A stretch of 60,109 bases of DNA from Rhodoferax sp. (lineage in GTDB: Bacteria; Pseudomonadota; Gammaproteobacteria; Burkholderiales; Burkholderiaceae_C): NCBI RefSeq assembly GCF_028689305.1, contig NZ_JAQTWM010000012.1, positions 1 through 60,109 of the forward strand, read 5' to 3'. A program made the translations under genes and the position numbers. The first letter of the stretch is position 1, and every line of letters begins with the position of its first letter. Below, in pieces: positions 8,782 to 17,368 of the stretch. Below the pieces are notes generated by a model that did no database searches, was not told the DNA's origin, and saw only the letters and a list, made by a program, of their open reading frames with translations.

Positions 8782-9285
8782 ATGCGAGCGCTGTCCGTTG
8801 AAGACCAAATTTCTTGCCTCAGATCTACCATGAGGTTTGCGCCTCACATGCACAAGTGGTTTCTGGCTGGGGCTGCAACAGGCGTCATTGCAGCGGTTGT
8901 CTTCTGGCACCCTGTGCCATTGATGATGGCCGCTTTCCTGGGTGTCGTTGGATTCTCTGAGCAACGTGCCGGTCCCAACATTGTGTCAGCGATCGTGGCC
9001 TACGATTCTGGCAAGGCGACCGACGGGGAGGTTTCCGTTGCAGTCACATCCTGGGACACAGACAACACGTACCATGCCACTGTGTGTGAAGTAGGCCATC
9101 CTGATTGGACGTACGAGTTCATTCCACAGGGGTGGCAACCCGCTAGCCGTTGCTATCCGGCAAGGATATGGCGAACGGAGCCCGAAGGTCGACCTGTTTT
9201 GGCGGTTGTCGAAGAGGGAATCCTTGTCCCCCGTTATCCCCCCAAACTGGCCAACAGCCGGGATGGCCAGACCAATCATGCCTAA
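8782..9285 (+). CDS. Hypothetical membrane-anchored protein
   Basis: Unrecognised protein, 167 aa from ATG 8782; ATG 8830 (151 aa) is an equally possible start and neither has a clear ribosome site. One or two hydrophobic segments (WFLAGAATGVIAAVVFW and PLMMAAFLGVVGF) are followed by a soluble domain with two Cys and several Trp that probably faces the periplasm. Its TAA stop lies inside a GCCTAAC box, a typical arrangement for the last codon of an integron cassette gene. Confidence 0.5.
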   Translation: MRALSVEDQISCLRSTMRFAPHMHKWFLAGAATGVIAAVVFWHPVPLMMAAFLGVVGFSEQRAGPNIVSAIVAYDSGKATDGEVSVAVTSWDTDNTYHATVCEVGHPDWTYEFIPQGWQPASRCYPARIWRTEPEGRPVLAVVEEGILVPRYPPKLANSRDGQTNHA

Positions 9286-9335
9286 CCATCGCTTCGAGGA
9301 GACCGCCGGGCGGCCACTCAAGCCCATCAGGAGAT
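9280..9335 (+). other. Truncated attC-like site
   Basis: GCCTAAC (9280-9286) matches the attC R'' box exactly and contains the stop codon of the upstream gene. CATCGCTTCGAGGAGACCG resembles the left half of known attC sites, with a short GC hairpin (ACCGCC/GGCGG) and ACTCAAG. The expected right GTTRRRY box is degenerate (CATCAGG), so the site looks decayed. Confidence 0.4.
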
Positions 9336-9343
9336 TTTCTGAA

Positions 9344-10090
9344 ATGGACATCCCGCGGATCTTCAACATCACCGAAAGCGCCCACCGCATCCATAACCCG
9401 ATCACCCCCGAAAAGCTCGCCACGCTCGGTGCGGCGCTGCGGCTGGCATCGGGAGCCCGGGTGCTCGACCTCGGCAGCGGTTCGGGGGAGATGCTGTGCA
9501 CCTGGGCACGCGACCACGGCGTCATCGGCACCGGCATCGACATGAGCCAGCTGTTCACCGAGCAAGCGAAACGCCGTGCGGTAGAACTCGGCGTTGCCGA
9601 TCAAGTCAAGTTCATCCATGGCGATGCGTCCGGTTACGTCTCCGACGAAAAGGCCGATGTGGCAGCCTGTGTCGGTGCCACCTGGATCGGCGGGGGAGTC
9701 GCCGGCACCATCGGGCTGCTGGCGCGGAGCGTGTACACCGCAGGGATCATCCTCATCGGCGAACCCTTCTGGCGGCAGTTGCCGCCGACGGAGGAGGTTG
9801 CCAAGGGGTGTCTTGCCAATGCCATCTCCGACTTTCTCATGCTCCCGGAACTGCTCGCGTCTTTCGGCCACCTTGGCTACGATGTTGTTGAAATGGTGCT
9901 GGCTGACCAGGACGGCTGGGACAGATACGAGGCGGCCAAATGGCTCACCATGCGCCGATGGCTGGAAGCCAATCCAGACGACGAGTTGGCGAAAGAGGTT
10001 CGCGCCCAACTGACCTCCGAACCCGAGCGCTACGCCGCTTACACGCGTGACTACCTGGGCTGGGGGGTGTTCGCGCTGATAAAACGATAG
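9344..10090 (+). CDS. Class I SAM-dependent methyltransferase
   Basis: 248-aa methyltransferase with motif I VLDLGSGSGEMLC (SAM binding), an acidic GTGIDMSQLF and DVAACVGATWIGGG (post-motif II). The target is unknown. ATG 9344, 10 bp after CAGGAG, starts the conserved-looking MDIPRIFNITESAHRIHNP; the longer frame from 9206 overlaps the upstream gene and attC remnant. Third enzyme of the hisG-hisD accessory block. Confidence 0.8.
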   Translation: MDIPRIFNITESAHRIHNPITPEKLATLGAALRLASGARVLDLGSGSGEMLCTWARDHGVIGTGIDMSQLFTEQAKRRAVELGVADQVKFIHGDASGYVSDEKADVAACVGATWIGGGVAGTIGLLARSVYTAGIILIGEPFWRQLPPTEEVAKGCLANAISDFLMLPELLASFGHLGYDVVEMVLADQDGWDRYEAAKWLTMRRWLEANPDDELAKEVRAQLTSEPERYAAYTRDYLGWGVFALIKR

Positions 10091-10136
10091 CCGTCATGTC
10101 TGGGGTGCGGAGGAGTTTGTCTTGTTGGCATATTTA

Positions 10137-10185
10137 GCCTTTTTGCCCGCACAAAATAAGCATAGTAAGCTATATTTAACATAGC
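10137..10185 (-). repeat. 49-bp double-hairpin repeat, copy 2
   Basis: On the plus strand: GCCTTTTTGCCC (10137-10148), 20 nt, GCTAT (10169-10173), N7, ATAGC (10181-10185). It lies upstream of the small membrane-protein gene at 10241 and in the same orientation as copy 3 downstream of it. Confidence 0.75.
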
Positions 10186-10240
10186 AAAATAGAGCTTTGC
10201 TGGCGAAGTTGTTTCGGCAAAAATTTCACTGGGAGCGATC

Positions 10241-10570
10241 ATGATACTTTCGAAACTCAACAAGCCAATTCTCGCGAAAGCGCTTCTCGCCATCGTGCTT
10301 TTGTCATTGCTGGTGGGCGTTGCCGGCTCCCAACTGGTGCCCAAGATGCCGTTGCATCTGGTCTTGTTTTATAGCGTGGTCGGCGTCACGGCGTTGTTCG
10401 TGGTCCTGGTTCTTGCTGTGGTTGTCACGCTCACCTTTGCACAATTCATTCTGCGCATGGGGGGCACCGACCCTCAGTGGTTCTGGTTTTCCGCCGAGCC
10501 TCCAGGCTTGGTTCACTTGCGCGAGCAGGCCTGCGAAGCCCAATCCCAGGCCACGCGCAGCGATGAATGA
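10241..10570 (+). CDS. Small two-helix membrane protein, unknown
   Basis: 109 aa, not recognised. Two hydrophobic helices (about residues 11-30 and 39-68) are followed by a Trp-rich GGTDPQWFWFSAEPPG stretch and a polar tail. GGGAG lies 6 bp before ATG 10241. It stands alone between methyltransferase and hisD and is bracketed by two same-orientation copies of the 49-bp repeat (copies 2 and 3). Confidence 0.5.
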   Translation: MILSKLNKPILAKALLAIVLLSLLVGVAGSQLVPKMPLHLVLFYSVVGVTALFVVLVLAVVVTLTFAQFILRMGGTDPQWFWFSAEPPGLVHLREQACEAQSQATRSDE

Positions 10571-10572
10571 GA

Positions 10573-10610
10573 TCTGACGAGTCAGACCAGACTTCCTGGT
10601 CCGGCACCGG
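10573..10610 (+). terminator. Possible hairpin pair after membrane-protein gene
   Basis: Two adjacent inverted repeats, TCTGAC-GA-GTCAGA (10573-10586) and ACCAG-ACTTC-CTGGT, directly follow the gene. No T-run follows, so an intrinsic terminator is uncertain. Confidence 0.3.
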
Positions 10611-10652
10611 CACCGCACAACCCGCTGGATGCCACCTGTTATGTGTGTTTTA

Positions 10653-10701
10653 TGCCTATAGCCCGCGTAAAATAAGCCTATATAGCTATATATAGGATAG
10701 C
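10653..10701 (-). repeat. 49-bp double-hairpin repeat, copy 3 (upstream of hisD)
   Basis: TGCCTATAGCCC (10653-10664), 20 nt, GCTAT (10685-10689), N7, ATAGC (10697-10701). It also contains the 8-bp stem CCTATATA-GCTA-TATATAGG. Lies 89 bp before hisD. Confidence 0.8.
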
Positions 10702-10790
10702 TGTCTGTCTCGTCGATGGCATGGATTGCCCCCGCGCACGCTCATGCTGCCACTGCCCGCTAAACTTGAGCCAACCTCAAACCGATCACC

Positions 10791-12116
10791 ATGAATTCCA
10801 TCGCTACCCCCGCCCGTTTATCCACCGCCAGCAGCACTTTTGAGGCTGAATTCAAAGCCCGTCTGCATTGGTCAGCGGACACCGATGCCGGCATTGAGCA
10901 ACGCGTGGCCGACATTCTGGCGGACGTGCAACAGCGCGGTGATGTCGCTGTGCTGGACTACACCGCCCGTTTTGACGGCCTGCAGGCCAGCGCCGTGGCC
11001 GAGCTGGAGCTGACTCAGGCCGAACTCAAAGCCGCGTTTGATGCCTTGCCCGACGTGCAGCGCAGCGCCCTGGAGTCCGCCGCCCGCCGGGTGCGCAGCT
11101 ACCACGAAGCGCAAAAGAAGGCCAGTGGCGAGAGCTGGAGCTACCGCGATGCAGACGGCACGCTGTTGGGCCAGAAGGTCACGCCGCTGGACCGCGTCGG
11201 CATTTACGTGCCCGGCGGCAAGGCGGCGTACCCCTCCAGCGTGTTGATGAACGCCATCCCGGCCCATGTGGCCGGTGTGGGTGAGATCATCATGGTGGTG
11301 CCCACCCCCAAGGGTGAAAAAAACGCGCTGGTGCTGGCCGCCGCCTATGTGGCTGGCGTGACCCGGGCCTTCACCATCGGCGGTGCGCAAGCTGTGGCGG
11401 CGCTGGCTTACGGCACCGCCACGGTGCCCAAGGTGGACAAGATCACCGGCCCGGGCAACGCCTATGTGGCCAGCGCCAAAAAGCGTGTGTTCGGCGTGGT
11501 CGGCATCGACATGATCGCCGGGCCGAGCGAGATTCTGGTGCTGGCCGATGGCAGCACGCCGCCGGACTGGGTGGCGATGGACCTGTTCAGCCAGGCCGAG
11601 CACGACGAGCTGGCGCAGAGCATTTTGCTGTGCCCGGATGCCGCGTACATCGACCAGGTGCAGGCATCCATCAACCGCCTGCTGCCGGAGATGCCCCGGC
11701 GCGACATCATCGCCAAGTCGCTCACCGACCGTGGTGCGCTGATTTTGACCCGCAGCATGGAAGAGGCTTGTGACATCAGCAACCTGATCGCGCCGGAACA
11801 CCTGGAAGTCTCCAGCCGTGAGTCACACCTGTGGGAGCCCCTGCTCAGGCACGCCGGGGCGATCTTTCTGGGGGCATTCACCAGTGAGAGCCTGGGCGAC
11901 TACTGCGCCGGCCCCAACCATGTGCTGCCCACCAGCGGCACGGCGCGTTTCAGTTCCCCGCTGGGTGTGTACGACTTCCAGAAGCGCAGCAGCCTGATCG
12001 AGGTCAGCCAGACTGGTGCCCAGACGCTGGGCCAGATTGCCTCGGTGCTGGCGCATGGTGAGGGCCTGCAAGCCCACGCCCGCGCGGCCGAGATGCGTTT
12101 GAAGCCGAAGAACTGA
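10791..12116 (+). CDS. hisD: Histidinol dehydrogenase
   Basis: Last two steps of histidine synthesis: histidinol to histidine with two NAD+, zinc dependent. 441 aa. Zinc-binding Gln/His in [11 protein letters not shown] (about residues 265-275), catalytic Glu-His in LIAPEHLEV (about 334), and the late zinc ligand region of [14 protein letters not shown]. Separated from hisG by the accessory block and from hisC by the hox genes. Confidence 0.98.
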   Translation: MNSIATPARLSTASSTFEAEFKARLHWSADTDAGIEQRVADILADVQQRGDVAVLDYTARFDGLQASAVAELELTQAELKAAFDALPDVQRSALESAARRVRSYHEAQKKASGESWSYRDADGTLLGQKVTPLDRVGIYVPGGKAAYPSSVLMNAIPAHVAGVGEIIMVVPTPKGEKNALVLAAAYVAGVTRAFTIGGAQAVAALAYGTATVPKVDKITGPGNAYVASAKKRVFGVVGIDMIAGPSEILVLADGSTPPDWVAMDLFSQAEHDELAQSILLCPDAAYIDQVQASINRLLPEMPRRDIIAKSLTDRGALILTRSMEEACDISNLIAPEHLEVSSRESHLWEPLLRHAGAIFLGAFTSESLGDYCAGPNHVLPTSGTARFSSPLGVYDFQKRSSLIEVSQTGAQTLGQIASVLAHGEGLQAHARAAEMRLKPKN

Positions 12117-12216
12117 GCCTGACGGCAGAGCATGGTTTGACGCGTTGCTGGCTCTGGCCTTCGTGATGGGGTAAGCTGCTCCACTGGTACCATTTCACAG
12201 GCCACCTGTCCAAGCC

Positions 12217-14028
12217 ATGAGTCCAACCTGTCCGACCATCGAATTGCCATCCGCAGAGCTGGCGCAACTGCTGGCACGTCACCACCATGAACCCGGAGCG
12301 CTGGTACAGATTCTGCGTGAACTACAGGCGCTGCAGGGCTGGTTACCCCGGTCCGCCTTGAGTCAGATTGCCAACACCCTGGGTCTGACGCTGGCCCATG
12401 TGGAAGGGGTAGCGGGGTTTTACCGCTTTTTTCACATGCAGCCGGTTGGAACCTACCGCATTTTGTTCAGTGACAACATCACTGACCGCCTGCTGGGCAG
12501 CGAGGCTTTGCTGCGTGATCTCTGCACCCGGCTGGGTGTGCAGCCGGGGCAGATGCGCGCTGATGGCCGGGTCAGTGTCGCCACCACCTCATGCACCGGT
12601 TTGTGTGACCAGGGGCCGGCTTTGCTGGTCAATCACCAGCAGGTGGTCACGCGGCTCACCCCTGAGCGGGTGGCGCAGTTGGCGGCGTTGATTGAACAGC
12701 AGGTACCGCCGGACCTGTGGCCGGTCGAATGGTCACGGGTGGAGGATCAGATCCGGCGGGCGGATGTCAAACTCGGCTTGCAGCCGGTTCCCGGACAGGC
12801 GCTGGCGGCCGCGTTGGCGCGTGGGCCGCAGGCCATGCTTGAAGAGGTCAAGTCCGCCAAGTTGCGAGGTCGTGGTGGTGCCGGCTATGCCACCGGCCTC
12901 AAATGGCAGCTATGCCGCAATGCCCCGGGGCAGGCGCATTATGTGGTGTGTAACGCTGACGAGGGCGAGCCTGGCACCTTCAAGGACCGGGTGCTGCTGA
13001 CCAGTTATGCCGATGCGGTGGTGGAAGGCATGACGGTGGCGGCCCTGGTGGTGGGGGCACGCCAGGGGCTGATGTATCTGCGCGGCGAATACCACTACCT
13101 GCTTGGCCACCTGCAGGCGGTCTTGCAGCGCCGCCGTGAGCAGGGGCTGCTCGGGACCAATATCCAGGGCCGGGCCGGTTTTGATTTTGACATCGCCATT
13201 CACGTGGGCGCTGGCGCCTATGTCTGCGGTGAAGAGTCGGCATTGATCGAGTCACTGGAAGGCAAGCGCGGGACGCCGCGCATCCGCCCGCCGTTTCCGG
13301 TGGAGTGCGGTTATCAGGGGCAGCCCACCACGGTCAACAATGTGGAAACCTTCTGCGCCGTTACCCACATTGCCTTGCGTGGCGGGGCCTGGTGGAGCGG
13401 CATTGGCACGGCTCAGTCCACCGGCACCAAAATCCACTCGGTCTCAGGTGACTGTGAGCGTCCTGGCATTTACGAATACCCGTTTGGCACGCGTATTGGG
13501 CGCATTTTGGAAGACTGTGGTGCCCACGATACCCAAGCGGTGCAGGTCGGGGGGCCGTCCGGCGTCTGTCTGTCGGTCTCTGAATTTGGTCGACGCATCG
13601 GGTTTGAGGATGTGCCCACCGCTGGCGCCTTCATGGTGTTCGACCGCTCACGTGACATGTTTGAGGTGGCGCGCAACTTCGCGCATTTTTTCGCGCATGA
13701 GAGTTGCGGTTTTTGCACGCCATGCCGTGTCGGCAACGAACTGGTGGTGCGCCGCCTGGATAAATTGCAGCGGGGTCATGGTTCCAGCCAGGATGTCCAG
13801 GAGTTGTATGAACTGGACAAACTCATGCACGGCGCCACCCACTGTGGCCTGGGGGCTGCAGCCTGCAACCCCTTGCGTGACACCATTGCCAAGTTTCGCC
13901 CGGCTTATGAGCGACATTTGACATCCCTGCACTTTGTGCCGGGGTTTGATCTGGATGCCGAGCTGTCCCAAGCCCGCCAGGCGACTGCCCGCAACGATGC
14001 CGGCGCCCATCTGGAGACACTGCCATGA
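12217..14028 (+). CDS. hoxF: NAD-reducing hydrogenase diaphorase subunit HoxF
   Basis: Flavin subunit (603 aa) of the cytoplasmic bidirectional NAD-reducing [NiFe] hydrogenase; exchanges electrons with NAD(H). Residues about 1-160 are NuoE-like and about 180-580 NuoF-like: NADH/FMN sites LRGRGGAGYATG and NADEGEPGTFKDR, and a [4Fe-4S] site SCGFCTPCR (about 497-503) plus a Cys near 543. In the NuoE-like part only the second Cys pair (SCTGLC) is present; the first pair is replaced in FSDNITD. Starts 100 bp after hisD; hoxU overlaps its stop (ATGA). Confidence 0.96.
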   Translation: MSPTCPTIELPSAELAQLLARHHHEPGALVQILRELQALQGWLPRSALSQIANTLGLTLAHVEGVAGFYRFFHMQPVGTYRILFSDNITDRLLGSEALLRDLCTRLGVQPGQMRADGRVSVATTSCTGLCDQGPALLVNHQQVVTRLTPERVAQLAALIEQQVPPDLWPVEWSRVEDQIRRADVKLGLQPVPGQALAAALARGPQAMLEEVKSAKLRGRGGAGYATGLKWQLCRNAPGQAHYVVCNADEGEPGTFKDRVLLTSYADAVVEGMTVAALVVGARQGLMYLRGEYHYLLGHLQAVLQRRREQGLLGTNIQGRAGFDFDIAIHVGAGAYVCGEESALIESLEGKRGTPRIRPPFPVECGYQGQPTTVNNVETFCAVTHIALRGGAWWSGIGTAQSTGTKIHSVSGDCERPGIYEYPFGTRIGRILEDCGAHDTQAVQVGGPSGVCLSVSEFGRRIGFEDVPTAGAFMVFDRSRDMFEVARNFAHFFAHESCGFCTPCRVGNELVVRRLDKLQRGHGSSQDVQELYELDKLMHGATHCGLGAAACNPLRDTIAKFRPAYERHLTSLHFVPGFDLDAELSQARQATARNDAGAHLETLP

Positions 14029-14753
14029 GTAACCAGCGTATTGACGCCCTGAGTCCGGGCACGTTCACGTTTGATGATCAGGACATCGAATTTGCGCCGG
14101 GTGACACCATCATGCAGGCGGTGACCCGCGCTGGCGGCTACATTCCGCACCTGTGCTGGCGTGACGGGCTGCATGCCCATGGCTCGTGCCGCTTGTGTAC
14201 CGTCAAGGTCAATGGTCGCATGGGGGCGGCCTGCACTGTGCAGGCCAGTGCCGGCCAGAACGTCGAGAGCAACACGGAAGAGTTGCGCACCCTGCGCCGC
14301 ACCCTGTTGCAAATGTTGTTTGTCGAGGGCAATCACTTTTGCCCCTCGTGTGAAAAAAGTGGCAACTGCCGCCTGCAGGCCACGGCCTACGAGGCGGGCA
14401 TGACCGACCCGCATTTTGAAGAGTTCTACCCCAATCGCAAGGTGGACGCCAGCCACCCGGACCTGCTGCTGGACCTCAACCGTTGCATCCTGTGTGAGCA
14501 GTGTGTGCGCGCCAGTCGCGATCTGGATGGCAAGAATGTGTTTGCCGTCAGTGGCCATGGGGTCCAGACCCGCCTGGTGGTCAACAGCCCAAGTGGCCTG
14601 CTGGGCGACAGCCAGATCGCGGCCACGGATCACGCGGCCCAGGTGTGTCCGGTCGGCGCCATCTTGCCCAAGCGGCGCGGTTTTGTCATCCCGATTGGTC
14701 AGCGCCGTTTTGATCTTGAGCCGATTTCACAAACCCAGGAGGGGGCCGCATGA
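14025..14753 (+). CDS. hoxU: NAD-reducing hydrogenase Fe-S subunit HoxU
   Basis: Electron-transfer subunit (242 aa) resembling the N-terminus of NuoG. An N-terminal [2Fe-2S] ferredoxin domain carries LCWRDGLHAHGSCRLC with a later Cys. A His/Cys cluster region NHFCPSCEKSGNC and a [4Fe-4S] motif CILCEQC with a distal CPVGAIL follow. It links HoxF to HoxY. ATGA overlaps on both sides imply coupled translation with hoxF and hoxY. Confidence 0.96.
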   Translation: MSNQRIDALSPGTFTFDDQDIEFAPGDTIMQAVTRAGGYIPHLCWRDGLHAHGSCRLCTVKVNGRMGAACTVQASAGQNVESNTEELRTLRRTLLQMLFVEGNHFCPSCEKSGNCRLQATAYEAGMTDPHFEEFYPNRKVDASHPDLLLDLNRCILCEQCVRASRDLDGKNVFAVSGHGVQTRLVVNSPSGLLGDSQIAATDHAAQVCPVGAILPKRRGFVIPIGQRRFDLEPISQTQEGAA

Positions 14754-15328
14754 ACGGCACGCCAGACCACACCGTGCCGCTGTATCAGCCACGCAAACTC
14801 AAGGTCGCCACGGTCTCGCTGGCCGGGTGTTTTGGCTGCCACATGTCGATTCTGGATATCGACGAACGTCTGTTGACGCTGCTGGAACACATCGAGTTTG
14901 ACCGCTCCCCGCTGACCGACATCAAGACCATCGGTCGCTGCGACATCGGTCTGGTGGAGGGCGGGCTGTGCAATGCCGAAAACGTCGAGGTGCTGCGAGA
15001 GTTTCGCGCCCACTGCAAGACCCTGGTGGCCGTCGGCGCCTGCGCCATCAACGGTGGCCTGCCGGCGCAGCGCAACCCGCTGGATGTCGGCCAGATGCTG
15101 CGTGACGTGTATTGCAGCCACCGGGGAACCTCCACGGCCAGTCAGGTTCCCAACGACCCTGAGCTGCCGTTGCCGCTGAACCATGTGCACCCGATCCATG
15201 AGGTGGTGCATGTGGACTACTTTTTGCCTGGTTGTCCACCCAGCGCAGACGCCATCTGGTCGTTTCTGACCGACCTGTTGGCCGGACGCACCCCGCAGCT
15301 GGGCCACGGGCTTTTGCATTACGACTGA
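14750..15328 (+). CDS. hoxY: NAD-reducing hydrogenase small subunit HoxY
   Basis: Small subunit (192 aa) of the hydrogenase module, carrying the proximal [4Fe-4S] cluster next to the NiFe site. Expected Cys ligands are visible in LAGCFGCHMSILD, VGACAINGG and FLPGCPPSAD. It has no Tat signal, consistent with a cytoplasmic enzyme. Overlaps hoxU by ATGA and is followed 10 bp later by hoxH. Confidence 0.96.
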   Translation: MNGTPDHTVPLYQPRKLKVATVSLAGCFGCHMSILDIDERLLTLLEHIEFDRSPLTDIKTIGRCDIGLVEGGLCNAENVEVLREFRAHCKTLVAVGACAINGGLPAQRNPLDVGQMLRDVYCSHRGTSTASQVPNDPELPLPLNHVHPIHEVVHVDYFLPGCPPSADAIWSFLTDLLAGRTPQLGHGLLHYD

Positions 15329-15338
15329 GGTTGCCGTC

Positions 15339-16829
15339 ATGACTTTTGCTTTGGAAACTGCTGCCCACCCCGAAGGGTTGCGCCGCGTGGCGATTGACCC
15401 GGTGTCACGTGTCGAAGGGCACGGCAAGGTCACGCTGCTGCTGGATGAGCACCATCACATCCAGCAGGTGCGCCTGCACATCGTCGAGTTTCGTGGCTTC
15501 GAAAAATTCATTGAAGGCCGCCCGTATTGGGAAGTGCCGGTGATGGTGCAGCGCTTGTGCGGCATCTGCCCGGTGTCGCACCACCTGGCCGCGGCCAAGG
15601 CTTTTGACCGGATTGTCGGTGCCAGGCCGGTGACCGCCAGTGCCACGGCGGTGCGCCGATTGATGCACTACGGCCAGATGCTGCAGTCCCATGCTCTGCA
15701 TTTTTTCCATCTGTCTTCACCCGACCTGCTGTTTGGCTTTGACTCCGATGTGGCCAAACGCAACATTGTTGGCGTGGCGCAGGCGCATCCCGAGATCGCC
15801 AAAAAGGGTATTTTGCTGCGCAAGTTTGGCCAGGAGATCATTCGCATCACCTCGGGCAAGCGGGTGCATGGCACCGGTGCAGTGCCCGGCGGCGTCAACA
15901 AACTGGTCACCAAGCAGGAGCGCGACAGCCTGCTGCACGACCTGCCTCAAATGCTGAGCTGGGCGCAGGACGCGGTGGACATTGCCAAAGCCCTGCATGC
16001 GCAGAACCCGGCGCTGTACAACCAGTTTGGCAGCTTTGAGTCGAACCTGTTGTCATTGGTGCGGGCCGATGGCGCCATGGACTTGTACGACGGTGTGTTG
16101 CGGGTGCGGGATGCGGCTGGGCGGATATTGTTTGATGGTGTGGAAGATCAGCGTTATCTGGAGCTGATCGAGGAGGAAGTGCGCCCCTGGAGTTACATGA
16201 AGTTCCCGCATTTGCGCAGCCTCGGTGCCGAACGTGGCTGGTACCGCGTCGGGCCGCTGGCGCGGGTGCAGAACTGCGACTTCATTCCCAGCGAGCGGGC
16301 TGAGACCGAACGCCAGGCCTTTGTGGCCTGGGGACGGGGTGAACTGGTGCATGCCTCACTGGCCTACCACTGGGCGCGCATGATTGAGCTGTTGCACTGT
16401 GTCGAGGTGATTGGTCAGCTGCTGGCCGACCCGGCCCTGCTGGCAGGTGACCTGGTGACCAGCGGCGTGCGCCAGCGCAGTGGTGTGGGCATGATCGAGG
16501 CGCCGCGCGGCACCCTGATCCATGACTACGACGTGGGTGACGATGATCTGGTCACCCGCTGCAATCTGATCGTCTCCACCACCCACAACAACCAGGCCAT
16601 GAACGAGGCGGTGCGGTCCGTGGCGCGTGAATATCTCGATGGTCGGGAGCTCACCGAGGGCCTGCTCAACCACATCGAGGTGGCCATTCGTGCTTATGAC
16701 CCCTGCCTGTCCTGTGCCACCCACGCGCTTGGCCAGATGCCGCTGGACGTGACGCTGCTGGCTGCCGACGGCACCCGGCTGGACCAGGTGCAGAAATCTT
16801 CCACGGGCGAATTCGTGCATGTCGACTGA
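15339..16829 (+). CDS. hoxH: NAD-reducing hydrogenase large subunit HoxH
   Basis: Catalytic [NiFe] subunit, 496 aa. L1 motif RLCGICPVSHH gives Cys74 and Cys77; L2 motif DPCLSCATH gives Cys456 and Cys459 with His462. The 34 residues after His462 are the expected C-terminal peptide removed by a maturation protease after nickel insertion. All four Ni ligands are present, so the enzyme should be functional if hyp maturation genes exist elsewhere; none are in this window. Confidence 0.97.
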   Translation: MTFALETAAHPEGLRRVAIDPVSRVEGHGKVTLLLDEHHHIQQVRLHIVEFRGFEKFIEGRPYWEVPVMVQRLCGICPVSHHLAAAKAFDRIVGARPVTASATAVRRLMHYGQMLQSHALHFFHLSSPDLLFGFDSDVAKRNIVGVAQAHPEIAKKGILLRKFGQEIIRITSGKRVHGTGAVPGGVNKLVTKQERDSLLHDLPQMLSWAQDAVDIAKALHAQNPALYNQFGSFESNLLSLVRADGAMDLYDGVLRVRDAAGRILFDGVEDQRYLELIEEEVRPWSYMKFPHLRSLGAERGWYRVGPLARVQNCDFIPSERAETERQAFVAWGRGELVHASLAYHWARMIELLHCVEVIGQLLADPALLAGDLVTSGVRQRSGVGMIEAPRGTLIHDYDVGDDDLVTRCNLIVSTTHNNQAMNEAVRSVAREYLDGRELTEGLLNHIEVAIRAYDPCLSCATHALGQMPLDVTLLAADGTRLDQVQKSSTGEFVHVD

Positions 16830-16838
16830 CCCCCTGGC

Positions 16839-17297
16839 ATGACAGCGCCGCTGCTGATTCTGGGCTGGGGCAACCCGAGCCGCGGTGATGATGCGCTGGG
16901 GCCGATGCTGTTGGCCGCCTTACGTCAGAGCCTGCTGGCGGCCCTGGGTGACCAGGTGGAGCTGCTGGAGGACTACCAACTGCAGGTCGAGCACGCGCTG
17001 GACCTGGTGGGACGCTCCCGGGTGTTGCTGGTGGACGCCAGCCTGAGTGCTGCGGCACCTTTTGAGGTGTCTGCGCTGCAGGCCGCGCCAGACAGCAGCT
17101 ACACCACCCATAGCCTGTCTCCGCAGGCGCTGCTGCAGGTGTATCAGAACCTGCAGGGGCAGACGCCGCCGCCATGCACCTTGTTGGCTATCCGTGGCAG
17201 CGGTTTTGAGCTGGGCCAGCCTCCCAGCCCGAGCGCGCTGGCGCATTTGGCGGCAGCCTTGTCATGGGTCAGGACGACGTGGTTGCCGGCGGGCTGA
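16839..17297 (+). CDS. hoxW: Hydrogenase maturation endopeptidase HoxW
   Basis: 152-aa protease of the HycI/HybD/HoxW family that trims the HoxH C-terminus. LGWGNPSRGDDALGPMLL holds the conserved GN and acidic residues that sense nickel; VDASLSA and THSLSPQALLQVY supply the second Asp and the His. Starts 9 bp after hoxH and ends the hox set; hisC begins 71 bp downstream. Confidence 0.92.
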   Translation: MTAPLLILGWGNPSRGDDALGPMLLAALRQSLLAALGDQVELLEDYQLQVEHALDLVGRSRVLLVDASLSAAAPFEVSALQAAPDSSYTTHSLSPQALLQVYQNLQGQTPPPCTLLAIRGSGFELGQPPSPSALAHLAAALSWVRTTWLPAG

Positions 17298-17368
17298 AGT
17301 CAGGCTTTACACTGGATGCCCATGTTGCTGCGCGCTGTTGTTTCCCCTTTGTTGCTGAGTCCCTTGCC

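Noticed and set aside
12133-12149. Possible sigma-54 promoter (TGG...TTGCT) upstream of hoxF
   Set aside because: GG to GC spacing is 11, not the required 10, and the -24 box is poor. Worth noting only because hox promoters elsewhere use sigma-54.
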